From Paulinella micropora (lineage: Eukaryota > Cercozoa > Imbricatea > Euglyphida > Paulinellidae), in NCBI GenBank assembly GCA_019918135.1, contig WBZZ01005750.1, positions 157,001-221,000 of the forward strand: 64,000 nt of DNA, in the 5' to 3' direction. The notes beneath the pieces are model-generated. The model was not told the origin of the DNA, searched no databases, and was given only the letters and a program-made list of their open reading frames with translations. Positions within the stretch are counted from its first letter, which is position 1, and every line of letters begins with the position of its first letter. Positions 41,831 to 53,390 of this stretch are shown one piece after another. The position numbers were made by a program, and so were the translations under genes.

Positions 41831-42616
41831 GATGTCGTAGTAGTGATCAACAGGAGGACAGTGTCAGCTCCTATGTTTGGTTTTTGTTCGTTTGTGTTCT
41901 GTTCCTCCTTCAGTCGATTGACTAGTGAAAAGAGAAACTAATAGAGAGGGTAGGATAATATTCCCTGTCCTCTATGAAACACTGTTTGTATGTTTGTTTT
42001 TGTTTGAGAAAAATAGTCTTTGAGACTTTCTTCGATTTCTTGTTCTCCTTACTCAGATTACTTTCTCCTCCTTCTTTTCTATATTGTATCTAGTATGAGG
42101 CACTTGGACCTACACACAGATAGTAATAGAGAAGCTAGAAAAGCTCTCCTTGAGAAGTCGACAGTCGGTCGGATAGGTTCTCAGACCTACCTTTAGAAAA
42201 CGATCAGAGATTTGCAAAAATACTCTGACGTATGTGTGAGATAATGCAGATAAATGCACAAACTAGAAGGGTAAAGTGTTGTGCTCCTGTCCCTATGCTT
42301 GTTTGTGTTTTGTGTGTGTTCCTTCACTCTTCTGTCCACCTCCTTCTTCTTGGTCTCTGTGTGAGAACAGCAAGAACGACAGAGAGTTTGTATCTAATGT
42401 CTGCTTGTGAGCACACAGATATGGATTGGGCTAGAGGGTACGAGACACCTGCTTGAGACCAATCAAATTATTTGTTTTGTGAAAGAGTTATGAGGGAGCT
42501 GTGTTGGAGTATTTGTTTTCGTCTGACGTCCCCGTGTGAGACAGGTCAGTGAAAATTCACTCTGTTGCCTGTGTGGCAAAGCAGAAAGAAATCACCCTAG
42601 TGATGTGGACTCCAAA
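41831..42616 (-). other. Gypsy-2 leader with primer-binding site
   Basis: Non-coding leader. On the minus strand TTTGGAGTCCACATC follows the 5' LTR directly; TGGAGTCC is the probable primer-binding site, shared with gypsy-1. Confidence 0.6.
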
Positions 42617-42853
42617 TGTAATGCCCCCAACGATAGCTCGTAAAAAGTCGGTAATACAACCAAACACAGTCCTCAAGAATGAGAATGATGTCTCGTTGTA
42701 TTAGTTCAGTGAAGCCAAAAAGGAAAACGGCAACAGACCAGGAATAAAATGACATCAGGTCCAATCCGGACAAATAATACTGAAAAACAAGCTGGTGCAC
42801 CTGTCACCAGGAAAAGGTATTTTTTACCGGCTATCCGGGGGGTGATGCCTACA
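42617..42853 (-). repeat. 5' LTR of gypsy-2
   Basis: A 237-base partner of 27,688-27,926 in reverse orientation, with TGTA...TACA ends. Confidence 0.95.
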
Positions 42854-43069
42854 ACATGGGACTAACTGCATTACTGTGTTACACAGTCAATTACATGCAC
42901 AACATTCTTTCTAGATTATCTTTCTCGTGATTATATCATATGATTTGCATGTGATCACACACTAGTTTGTTCACGATTCCGTTCTGTCTATTTCATTGTC
43001 ATTAAAGCTTATTTTGCAATCAATCAATTTGGATCCCGGAGGCGAATTACTTGAGATTGTATACGGGAA

Positions 43070-43585
43070 TTATTTCATGTCCATATCAGCCTTTCCCGCC
43101 CTACCGGTTGTACCTGCAAGTACAGCTTTGAAGTGCGCGAGTCTTGCGTCAAGCGACGCGTACGGGAAATCAGGCGGAATGTCCAGGCTCCAAGGGACAC
43201 GAGGCTTTCCTGTCAAAATCTCTTGTATAATGTAATCGGTCATGCGGCCGCACACACGCAACATCATGTGCAGCAAGTCGGGGATGTGTCTTTCAAGTGG
43301 TACGAAATGAAACAGTGACTGTGCATGTCTTTTTCCGGGTTGCGATGCATCATCCGTGCTCTTTCTAGTCAAACCCCACTCTACCTCTAAATCTGCTCTA
43401 TCGTCTGAATGACATGTGCATTAAAAACAAGAGTTATCAGAAGAGGCTGCTTTATGCCCGTGCATGAGAGCAGCCGCTTCATGTCACCTGTGACAAAAAG
43501 TTTAACCTTGTAATGACGGCCGGTGTCCGGGGATGTCCATCCATTTTGTTCAAGTTGCTCCAGGTAAGCTAAAAGCTCACCTACA
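43070..43585 (-). pseudogene. Transposase-like protein fragment
   Basis: Two frames read YLEQLEQNGWTSPDTGRHY and KVKLFVTGDMKRLLSC, then CTCHSDDRADLEVEWGLTRK, then FHFVPLERHIPDLLHMMLRVCGRM. The order 'v.l..sgDmk.ll...G', a Cys/His segment and 'ipDlLHm.LRv' resembles a protein family common in large eukaryotic DNA transposons and their relatives; the family name is from memory and not certain. At least one frameshift near 43,420. No ends found. Confidence 0.4.
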
Positions 43586-43766
43586 AGTTATAATAAAAAT
43601 ATATATCAATGGTATTAATAAATAAACTAAGTCAATATTAATAAAGTCACAAACTAAGTGACAAATTTACTGACAGTATATTACGAATAACTTCAAAGGA
43701 GAGTGTTTTATTGTTAATAACTTAAAGGAGAGAGAGAGAGAAAGAAAGAAAGAGAAAGGTTTGGGA

Positions 43767-43813
43767 AATTCTATGAGGAAGCGGACAACATTAGTTCGCT
43801 TCCTCATAGAATT
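43767..43813. repeat. Perfect 17-bp inverted repeat, 13-base loop
   Basis: AATTCTATGAGGAAGCG at 43,767-43,783 is exactly reversed at 43,797-43,813. Confidence 0.9.
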
Positions 43814-43830
43814 CCTAGTAAGCGAGAAGC

Positions 43831-43848
43831 GGGGGGGGGGGGGGGGGG
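43831..43848 (+). repeat. Homopolymer of 18 G
   Basis: An uninterrupted G-run followed by TGACGTCA; its length may be unreliable in the assembly. Confidence 0.9.
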
Positions 43849-44018
43849 TGACGTCACACTCGCAACAGTTCAGAAAGGAAGGAGAATATTATCATGAACC
43901 AAATAATAATAGTAATAATAATAATGGTAACAATAGAAAGAAAAAAACAACAAAAAAAACAACAAAAAAAAAAAGAGGTTTGACGTTAACGTGGGGGCAG
44001 ATCAATCATGAACTGCCC

Positions 44019-44571
44019 CTACGCTAACTTCAAAAAAATTAGAGCAACAACCGCTCTTACTGCCTTAGCAGTTCTGCCCCCTCTTTCTGCGGACTGTTTG
44101 AGCTCCTCCAGCTCTTCCCCGAACCTAGAAATGAGGACAGGGAAGATCCCCTCTTGACTGGTAGGGTGCAGAAAGCCCTGCACCAATTTCTTTTCAGCAT
44201 CAACTGCAAAAACCTTCACTGCCCACAGTACTGAATTCAGCGTTGCCCCAGTTTTTCTTCCATCCCCCCCCCCCCCCCCCACTGGTATCATGAAAGTATC
44301 GGCTTCCCCTCCCCCATTCTTCAACCACTTGGCCTCCAATTCAGTGAGAATCGTGTAGACACTTGCACTGGCAGATAAACCGTCTGCTGACACTTTGAGA
44401 TCGTACTTTAAATTTACTTCCTTAGTCAGTTCTTTTCTCTTATCCGCCAACTACATCACACAAATTGCTATGACAAGAGACCCAACAAAAAAAAGCAAAG
44501 CTGACCTTCCGTCCAGACAGAAAGGGATGCTGGACTGCTCGCAACAAAGTCTGAACTTGCTTATCCGACAT
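44019..44571 (-). CDS. Hypothetical protein ORF-B, two exons
   Basis: ATG at 44,571; exon 1 is 44,571-44,506 (MSDKQVQTLLRAVQHPFLSG...), then a 55-base GT-AG intron (44,505-44,451), then exon 2 44,450-44,019. The product is 165 residues and the phase is zero at the junction. It is helical with a Gly run (PVGGGGGDG) encoded by a 17-base C homopolymer on the plus strand. The end has REEL-like acidic then basic residues (FGEELEELKQSAERGGRTAK). No family is recognised. Its start overlaps the stop of ORF-A by 11 bases. Confidence 0.5.
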
Positions 44572-45259
44572 GACATTGCAATCCATGTGCAGGAGTGCCT
44601 GGTATGCTATCTGCTATCTCTTTCTCGTCAGGCAGGGCAGCATATTGTTTATACATTTCTTGCACCATTGCATCATAATCATTCACCTCTGCCTCTGTCA
44701 ACCTATGCTCCTCACCTAACATTCGCCTAACCTCCCCTACCACAGCCCCACACCTCTGCTTTCTCTGTCTCCTAGTCTGCTTGGACACCTTCTCTTCCTT
44801 TCTGATCTTGGGCACCCTACACACTAGCACTATCTCTTTTCCCGTCACATACTTATCTATTCTACACCTATCATCTGTCTCCTGCCACTGCCACATCTCT
44901 CGCAGGTATGGCTCTCCTGTTCTACCCACAGACTCATGCGCATCTGGCACGTTTATTGGCGTCATCTTCTCCCTCTCTACACTCGCCCAGTACTCCTTTC
45001 TGGTCATGTAATTCACCCCAGCCCCTTTGGGCGTCATCACACAAAATTCCAGTTCAAAATTTTGCCCCAAATCAGGCTGCTCCGCGAGCTCTGCCCCCAC
45101 TAAAGTGCTAGAGTGTCTGCCATAATCGGAGGATGCTTGTCTTGCCTCTGCCACTCGCTCTTGGTCGTCTAACTTAGCTCTTTTTCCCCCCAAGGTGTCA
45201 GCACGTTTTCCCCTCTCAGTTCTCTTTTGTTTTTGTCCCCAATCTTTCCTTTTTTCCAA
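44561..45259 (-). CDS. Hypothetical protein ORF-A
   Basis: 232 residues, starting MEKRKDWGQKQKRTERGK (basic, nuclear-localisation-like). The middle has FELEFCVMTPKGAGVNYMTRKEYW, the later part KQTRRQRKQRCGAVVGEVRRM, then VNDYDAMVQEMYKQYAALPDEKE. No family is recognised. It may have further upstream exons; sequence to about 45,500 in neighbouring frames looks coding-like but was not resolved. ORF-B follows with an 11-base stop-start overlap, a layout more typical of mobile elements than of nuclear genes. Confidence 0.5.
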   Translation of the reverse strand: MEKRKDWGQKQKRTERGKRADTLGGKRAKLDDQERVAEARQASSDYGRHSSTLVGAELAEQPDLGQNFELEFCVMTPKGAGVNYMTRKEYWASVEREKMTPINVPDAHESVGRTGEPYLREMWQWQETDDRCRIDKYVTGKEIVLVCRVPKIRKEEKVSKQTRRQRKQRCGAVVGEVRRMLGEEHRLTEAEVNDYDAMVQEMYKQYAALPDEKEIADSIPGTPAHGLQCHVG

Positions 45260-46722
45260 GATCTCCGAGAAGGCTTGGGACGAGGCATTCGAATACGGTG
45301 CCGAGCTTCCTCAAAAACTGTTCACAGACTGCGCCTGTCAGTAAAAAAAGTTGACGGGATTTGGCTTTTTGGCTGGCATGGCCTGGACCGGCCTGAACAT
45401 TTTTTAATGTCAAAGGTCCCAAAACCAGCAAAAACCCAGGAAACTATGGCTTTTGAAGTACTGCTCCTTTTTTCAAAAAGGCTGCAGATTCAGAAAGCTC
45501 AGCGTCGATATTAGTCCCGACTAAATTATGGTGAATTATAGTCAAATTTTGCACAGCTGATGATAATATTTTTTATGAACAAAACACAAACCTTTTTAAC
45601 TCTTATAAAATTTGAATTTTAAATGTTTTTTTCAGTGAGGACCTAGGATCTCATCGTGATCTTTACAACAAAAAAGTGTGATTAAAAAAATATTAAAAAC
45701 TCAGCGGCGAAAAGTTATATATAGTTGCCTCCATTTTACAGACGCTTAAAATGATAAAAAAAACATATGTGAGGGACTCCGTTAGAAGCCACGATGCTAA
45801 TCGACACTTTTACTACAATCCGCAAGTATATAGCAGAACTGACAAACTCAAAATAATCACATTAGTAACTAAACTGAAATAAAGTCCGCACGATTGTAAT
45901 TATTACACAATTGTTATTGTCAATCCTGAATGCTAATATAGGCAGTTACTGCCGTTACACTTATTGACTAGAACTATACGGTCATTCGACTGTAGTATAC
46001 GAATAAATTACTTACCAGCCAGTCACAAAGTAATCACTAATAGTAAACGTAGTTATCCTACTAACGGTTCAAGCTCAGTCACGATCGCATCGTACCACAA
46101 GCTTATTGAAAAGGCGGCACAGACAGAACACGGCCCGGCGCGCCCTGAAGGGATTGCTCTACCGACACGCATCCTACAGACCGGCCGGGTCATACTGAAT
46201 CTGTCCGTTACCGTGTTAATACAACCTATTGGTCTAACAATAATACATTCCCACTTGTGCCTACAAGTGGCTAGTATTGTATTGTATTATTAAAAGTGTT
46301 TGCGTGAAAAAGTTAAAGTTGAAGTAACAGTAAGTTGTTTACATTTGTTTAACGGTTTCGGAATACAAGTCAATCGTCTTAGTTCTACGTTATTTATACT
46401 GCGGAAGCTTCAAGTAACTTGCCAACTAGGACAGTCACTCTGGTATGAGTAATAATACGTAATTGTATGCAGGCAGCATGCATGTATGTGTGTTACAGTA
46501 TTATAGTAATATTACAAGTGTTGGAATCTGGTATTAGTAATTAAAAGTAAGATTGAGCGTGACTACAACCATTCTGTCATGAACTATTCGAGTCAGTTAC
46601 CCATACTAATATTACATACTACTGGAAGGGACGAGTAAGTTAATAAGTAGCTTAAAGCTCAAAAATAAGAAGGAAAAGTGAGGAGAAAGTGGTGAAAGAT
46701 TGATATTTAAAGCTCGAGCGTA
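45260..46722. other. AT-rich intergenic region
   Basis: No supported gene. A short hairpin CACTTGTGCCTACAAGTG near 46,252-46,269 lies within a longer imperfect inverted repeat with AATAATAC ends, possibly a small MITE-like element. Confidence 0.4.
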
Positions 46723-49420
46723 TTACTTTTGTGTAAGAAAAAATGATAAAGACATTTGTTTTTGATCCTTTTTGGGTTTTTTCTTTGTTCTGATATGTTT
46801 TTTCGCCTGGGGATATTTTGCGCTGTGTTTCTTTTCCAATGCTTTCTTTGACTGAGAAAGACTGTCTTTCGTACTGTGTTTGTCTGCCACTGCTTTCTTT
46901 GGTTGAGAAATACTGTTAAAAGTACCATCCTTGATAGCAGCTACAGCGAGGGAAACCGGTACAGCAATAGAGCAGGCTGTCCTCTCGTTGTCACCTTCTG
47001 ATGATTCCCACTCCTCCTGATCCTCCTGATCCGACGCTTCCGCCTCTTCACACGCCATCTCTTCTGGTTCTTGTTGTTGCAATGAGGTCCTAGCCAACTG
47101 ATGAATCAAGAGCCGTTTGCGATGCTCTCGTTCATTAGCTTCTCGCACCTGCAGCAAAATCAATCACGCGAGCTAATCAGGGCGTAACAAACAAAATGAA
47201 AGAAAGCAGTTAGGTCAGGAGTTCATGCTTCAAACCTGTACCAAGCGGCTGGAAGCTTGTTGCATCCGCTTGCCTGCGAAGCTGCTTTGCTTCAGCATAC
47301 CCCGCGGCTGCACCGCACCGTACCGAACCACTGCAGTGCTCATGTCCTTTCATGAAACATGACACAACGTGCGTACAACACAAACAGACACAGAAGAAGG
47401 GAGTAACGAGATCCAAGACTCAAAGTCAATGAAACATTTGCTCACATCAAAATAAAGCAAGAAAATTTTGCTCGTATTGAATACAGTGTTGACCAGTGCA
47501 TTGGCATTCTTTTGGTGCATTTTCTGCAAAGAGCACTTGACGGCATCTCGCAAGGTTGATCCTGAGGCCCCGATACCCGATTTGGACTCCTGCTCAGTTC
47601 GACGCCGCTGCAACTGTGCTCGCAGCTCGAGCTTCCTCTGCTTTTCCACATGCGCCTTCCACTCCATGCGTTGGGCCAGCTCATCCTCTTGTAACTGTCG
47701 CCGCATCATCTGCAGCTCACGCTCCTGCCGCCGCTTCTTCTTCAGCAACGAGGAAGCAGACGATTGCCTGTCGCGCTTCTTTCGCGGATCGCCTCGAGAT
47801 AGAGTCTTTGACTTCCCAGTGGCTCCTACTTCTTCGCTACCTGTGTCCTCTGTATTCAGCATCGCATCTGATTCATGGGTAGAGTGACCCTGCGAATCCT
47901 GTGTCGCTGGGGGCTGCGACAGGTCGTCAAAGTTTTGTGTTAGTTCCAAATCTTCAGGAGGTAATGGTGTAGCCGCCAAGTCCTCAGGCGCTAATGGCGT
48001 AGCCGCCAAGTCCTCAGACGCTAATGACGAAGCTGGAGACTCCTGCGGCACGGATCGGCAGAGGGCGTCCAGCTTGTCCTTGAGCACAGCAAGCCGCCGC
48101 TTCTCCTGTGCGAACCGACGCGCTAGCCACTTGCTCTCCTAGCCGCAGAGATTAATTATGAATTAATGATTGTATTGGGCATCCATACGAGATATTGCAC
48201 ATACAAAGAAGGAACGGAAGACTGTATTAGGTACGGGATTCAGAAATCTGTCACAAAGATAAGGTCATACTTGAAGGTTGCTGGCGTGCTGTTTCTCCAG
48301 ACGCATCAGCTCCTCGTCAGCTGAACAACAACGAGCTAATTAACAACGTCAATTGCTCGCAGCAAACAGCCAAACTCTCTTCTCGACCCAGAAGCCCATC
48401 AGTCCTCTCTCTATCTCATACTTCTTCTCTGTCTCTCTCTGTCTCTGTCTCTCTCTCTGAATAACCCCCGCTGGCCTGCTCGAGTCGCTGTGTTGTGTTT
48501 CGAAGGGTCAGAAGCAGAAATTCCAAGTTGTCCGACTGTGCGCCGGCCGTCGCGGCTGAGGATCGCTGAAGGACTTCCGTGCTTTGCCCGGGAAGCCGCT
48601 GCAGGTATACAGACAACCGAAGCGGCATGATTTTCTGATTCAGTGAGTTATAGCGTTGACTGTCGTACAGACGTAAAGCTCACCTTGTATTTCGTATCTG
48701 CATGCTGCAATTATATGAGAAATTCAGTTTTCAAAGTATGCTTGGTCGAGGAAGGGACTGAAGGGAGGTGCGTGCCACGACGGAGAGGAGAGAGGAGGGA
48801 GGATAGTTATTATTTTGGTAAACATGTATGACTACCCACATTCAAACCGTTCATCTTCCCAGTCTTTTCAGGCAAGACAGAGTATCAATAACACAGATGT
48901 GACGTTCACGCAATTACCATTTAGAACGTTTCGGCGCTCGAGCAAAATCGTGTTTATGTCCAGCCTCAGATGTAGAATATGAGAATAGACTGAATTGGAG
49001 AGAATACATCTTATACATGTTTAGGCTTATTCTTATTCGCCGGTTTGTTGCAATATGTGTTTGCGCATGATGTATTTAGGATTAAAAATACTTTAACGTG
49101 CAGGTATAGGCGGCCCTGGAGAGACCTGAGCCAAAAAGATGTGGAAGGGCGACCCCAATAGCTCCTGCTCCAAGCGCCCGCACTTGACCTATACCATCGA
49201 CATTTCGGCGGTCTTGACTCAGCATGAACATGGCCCGCCTATCAGCCACTAAGGGTGCAAACAGATTGTACTGGTCAGAATACCCAAGATGCTATGCCTC
49301 GTTATCTATCTTTTTTGCCTGTCTACCTTATCTGTATATTTTCTGCCTACTATCTACATATGTATTTGTCCGTCTATCTATCCTATCTATCCATCTATCC
49401 ATCTATACCTAACTCCCTAC

Positions 49421-49499
<79 letters not shown>

Positions 49500-49584
49500 C
49501 CCACCTATCTATCTATCTATCTACCTAGCTACCTACCTACCTGCCTACCTGGCTACCTACCTGCCTACCTACCTACCTACCTAC

Positions 49585-49661
<77 letters not shown>

Positions 49662-49785
49662 GAGCGTAGTGCTCATCCCCCAATCCACTACCCAGTCGCC
49701 AATTGGCGGCGGGGTGGATGGATGCATGTCTTCGGATATGCAGAGCTGATAGACCAAATATATCGATCTATCTGTCTGTCTGTCG

Positions 49786-49836
<51 letters not shown>

Positions 49837-50658
49837 CTATCTGTTTTTGTTTGTTTTGAGTCACCACGAGTTTCTCTGCTTCGTCGTCCATGTTTCTCAG
49901 CGTGGCCTGAAGCACCAACATTCCACAAGCTGGTGTGTTGTTATTTGATCGAATATCACTCGGGTAAGAAGAAGCACGAAATAAGGAACCAAGTGAATGA
50001 TATAGATAGCGAGGATTCTTTCGACTACACGGTTCAGCCTGTTCAGCTCTATGTACGCGCACACCAGCTACCTGTCCTGCGCTCTGGCCAGCGTACCTGC
50101 GCGGCCCGCACTTGTTTCATAGCTTGTGCGTGTCTAGCCTCCAGCTGCGTTGTCTCTCGCTGGAGCCTACCAGTCCTACGCTCGATTTCCATCCGTTTGC
50201 CCTGCAAGTGCGCCTGTAGCAGCTGCAGTTCCTGACCAAGCAAGCAGATATCCCAGACACATCTCACGCAACAGCCCAACAGCAACAAGACAAAGGGCTG
50301 CTGAGTGCTACAAAACGCAAAGACACAATGCTTCGAGCGTCTTCCTGTAGCCTATCGTGGTCGGCATCGGTGTCGAAAATGTATTTTTGCAGGCCTACTC
50401 ATACCACTCGCGACCTGACCTCTTCCTGCTCCTGTAGACCCTTCAGTTCTGCCAGCACTTTGTCCAGCCTAATCTCTGCTTCGGCTCGCCCTTGTGTTTC
50501 TTGCTAGCATAGATCAAGGGGAGATTCGGAAATATCACACATAGTTTGCGGCAGCGGCGAGCGAGACACTGCATGGAGTGAGAAGCACACATAATGTCAC
50601 ACATACCTGACTCACGTCGTCATCCTCCAGTTCCACACTCAGTGCTGCTTCCAGGAAC
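46723..50658 (-). CDS. Coiled-coil protein gene, C-terminal eight exons
   Basis: Exons on the minus strand with GT-AG borders and consistent phases: 50658-50607, 50503-50420, 50231-50097, 48634-48466, 48320-48271, 48138-47485, 47307-47236 and 47148-46723 (stop). They encode about 546 residues. Exons 1-3 are heptad-rich coiled coil (AEIRLDKVLAELKGLQEQEE; MEIERRTGRLQRETTQLEAR). Exon 6 has coiled coil (KWLARRFAQEKRRLAVLKDK), three near-repeats of PEDLAATPL, then a long basic helix. The C-terminus is Lys-rich (KKKPKKDQKQMSLSFFLTQK), nuclear-localisation-like, with a near PCNA-interacting motif. N-terminal exons upstream of 50,658 were not resolved. The end of exon 6 could instead be 47494. Probably a nuclear structural or motor-associated protein; no family is certain. 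Confidence 0.7.
49414..49661 (+). repeat. ATCT microsatellite
   Basis: About 250 bases of (CTAT)n with CTAC interruptions in the middle, lying in the 1.46-kb intron between exons 3 and 4 of the coiled-coil gene. Confidence 0.95.
49662..49767 (-). repeat. Short module embedded in ATCT microsatellite
   Basis: About 105 bases; the minus strand contains TTTGGTCTATCAGCTCTGC and CATCCATCCACCCCGCC. Related sequence lies at 59,541-59,617 on the plus strand. Both are flanked on either side by GATA arrays. Contains CGCCAATTGGCG palindrome. Confidence 0.6.
49768..49836 (+). repeat. ATCT microsatellite, second block
   Basis: (CTAT)n with a CTGT-rich start, separated from the first block by the 105-base module. 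Confidence 0.9.
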
Positions 50659-50659
50659 C

Positions 50660-52860
50660 TGCGCACACCGACCAACCAAGACTGCCTGCTTCAACGAAAG
50701 AATTGCAAAGATATGCACTTCCTGTATCACCCGAGCTCGTGCCTGTCTTTGCATCAACCTCTTATCTTGTTAAGCAAAGCATCCTTTGAAGAAACGAATT
50801 TCCAGTTTAACTTTGGCACAAGACACATCCAGGACAAAGACAAAGCCGATTGCTGGTTGGCCATGCTGAGTCCAGACTGATCGCAAAGAAAAAAAATTGA
50901 TGCATTTGTCTGTTTAAGTGTCCATGCATGTATAAATGAAACACTGCTTTGAAAGTCGGAATGAAAATACACTGCTGATAGATTGCCGATTGCCGATGGA
51001 TGCATGTTGACTGGTAAACAGCCGGAATATTGAAAGAATGCTTCAGTTCAAGATTGATATTTGATGAAGCGATCTTGTTTACAAGTATGCGATGCCCTGC
51101 ATTTGTGACTGGATCTGACCGAACAGGCTGAAAGAAGACGCGACGTAGTTTCAGCTGGCGAGGTTTTATGTTACAAAAGTCGCAACCGACTCCAGCAGTG
51201 GCGCTAAGAAAACATGACACAGCAAATATTGCAAATCAAAGCTAAAAGACTTCGTATACAAGTCATATCCACGGTTTGATCCACGGGGAAAGAGTCTGAA
51301 TGTGGCATGTGTCTTAGTCGCGATAAAGGTTGTAATCGATCCCAAGCAAAGACAAAAACAAAGATAGGGGGCTATGTGACCAGTGCTGGTGGAAGAAGTG
51401 TCCACAATCGCCCACGGCGAGCTCCTTTAATGCAGGGTGCCCACAACTCTGCGACAACACCAAGCATATTCAGTAAATGCCGTCGTCCAGAAAGGAAGAA
51501 AGCAAAGAATCAAGTTAAACCCAGACTTCAGAGATGAAGGGAAGAGACAGAAAGAAAAAGGGAAGGAAAAGGGAATGAAGAAGAGCGCGACCGGGCACGA
51601 ATCAAATGAGAGCTCTAGCTTCTGAAGCAGCGTTTTGGGGAAAACTGAAAACATCCATGGGACTTTCCTGTGACATTCCGTTTGTTCGTTAACAACACAC
51701 ATCAAAAACAAGAAGCCCCAACAAAATCTAGGTACTGGTTTGGAAACACAAATACAGACATCAAAGCCTTTGCATTATTCATTGTTCTTCGTCAGTTTGC
51801 CCTATTTTAGCTTATTTCTCATTCTTAATAAAATATTACTGGAGGGGTAGAGATCTCACAAGCCGCGCCATCCTCGAGATCCGCGAAAGACATACATCAC
51901 GTTTTGGTCAAGGGTAGACCCCTCTGTGATCGCGACCGTGTAGGAACCTTGAAATAACCCAACGATATGGGCTCACTCCCTATCTTCCATTTGCTTACTC
52001 TTTCCTTCATATTACTTCACTACTGTTCTCCTGAGAACTGCCTTTTTCAACCTTCTCTCCTGTGTGAAAACACACACGCACACAAGTACTCACATACACA
52101 GTCACGTTGGACGATAAATACATGGTGGGTCCCCACGCCTTTAGTACTGCCTCTCTCCCTGGTTTTGCACCACGAGCAAAAGTACGGGATTGGTATGGTA
52201 ACGTTGTATGCATACTAGTACTCATATTACATCTTATGTGGAGGGGAATAATCATATGAATCCAATCATATACTGATTTTTACTGACACATAACATATTT
52301 GTTTGACTTATCCTCAAACCAGAACTGCCGTTGCAGCTACAAGAATAGTATTACAAAAATTTATGCAAGGTGCTATTTTCAAAAAGATGAATTGATGACC
52401 GTAAAGTGCGATAAGGCCTTGTTGAGTACCGGGTAGAGCGGGTGCTCTACAACAAAAAAAGGTTTTTGGTTGTTGTTACCCTTCTTCCTCCCCGTCGTGT
52501 TAGTTTGCATGTATTCATTTGTGTCAGAGGCGTAAAAATGCATACAGAAAACACATTCGTGTACATGTATGCATTTGTGTGTTTTGCGCGTTTGTATGTA
52601 TGTTTGAGTTGTTTGCACGTTTGTATACGTATGTAATAATTATTTAGGTGTCATGTACATGGTATGTAGTGCTCTACGCATTTGTACTTTTGTAAGTTAA
52701 TTTTTGTATGTGTGCATATATTTTGGTTTGCATAATCAAAGCCTTTATGTTTTTCGTGTGGATGTGAGATGTCGAATTGTGTCGGTCATATATCTTTCCA
52801 CGTACATACATACAAGTGTGTGTTTGTGTGTACTATGTCAGCTTGTTGTTTCTCTCAGAG
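50660..52860. other. Region between the coiled-coil gene and the membrane-protein gene
   Basis: Likely upstream exons and introns of the coiled-coil gene at the left and the 5' region of the plus-strand gene at the right. A coding-like stretch RLMQRQARARVIQ (minus, about 50,720-50,760) could be an exon but has no fitting donor. GT-rich simple sequence at 52,540-52,760. No other gene supported. Confidence 0.35.
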
Positions 52861-53390
52861 GCGCAAAAGACAGCAACCTTTGCGAGGCCGTCGATGGACT
52901 ATCGCGACTACGTTGCACTGCCATCCTTTCCGGAGGCTGACGTAAAGGCACACTCTGAGCATAGGCAGCTTCGCCGAGCGGCAGGTCTTTCTCTTTTTGA
53001 TTTGTCAATATTCCTACTACTTGCCATGCAGGTGTTGTAGGATTGATGTTCTTGTGTGCCTCCAAGGTTCTGTTCTCGTCGTCTCACCAGGTCGACTCAA
53101 TATGCTTTTGCAAAGTTTGGTTTTCACAAGCGCCAACTCAACGTGTCTTCCTCACTTGTTTACACTAGGCCACTGTGCCGTGCGAATCTAAAGCATCTAA
53201 AGCAGGGGAGACTGTGGAGCCGATGCCGCCGCTCGCGCCGCTCGGACTGACCGGTACTGCTGTGGCATTTTCTGTCGTGGGCTTTATTGCATATTGGCTT
53301 CATGGCCTGTCGTCCTTGTTGGATGTCAAGGCTTGCATGGGAGGCAGCATGGGTCGGCTTGTCAAGCAGTGTTCCTACCAGAACAACTGA
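52861..53390 (+). CDS. Small protein with two membrane spans, three exons, 5' end uncertain
   Basis: Exons 52861-52984, 53032-53090 and 53169-53390 (stop) have GT-AG introns of 47 and 78 bases and fitting phases. The first ATG in frame is at 52,894 (MDYRDYVALPSFPEADV). Exon 2 encodes a hydrophobic stretch (VVGLMFLCASKVLF). Exon 3 encodes a Pro-rich link, then GLTGTAVAFSVVGFIAYWLHGL, and ends Cys-containing (DVKACMGGSMGRLVKQCSYQ). It is about 125 residues from that Met. An upstream exon may exist, since frame and acceptor at 52,860 allow it. No family is recognised; it looks like a small organelle or endomembrane protein. Divergently arranged relative to the coiled-coil gene. Confidence 0.5.

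Larger units (their letters stand above)
36201..42853 (-). mobile_element. Ty3/gypsy retrotransposon gypsy-2, 5' part
   Basis: It runs from the 5' LTR at 42,853 through gag, protease and RT to the breakpoint at 36,201 inside the RNase H start. The 3' part is at 24,021-27,926 on the plus strand. Confidence 0.92.

Noticed and set aside
46252-46269. MITE with terminal inverted repeats
   Set aside because: Only a 7-bp perfect stem with an imperfect extension; no target duplication or second copy seen.
49255-49749. ORF rich in YLSI repeats
   Set aside because: Translation of ATCT repeats inside an intron.
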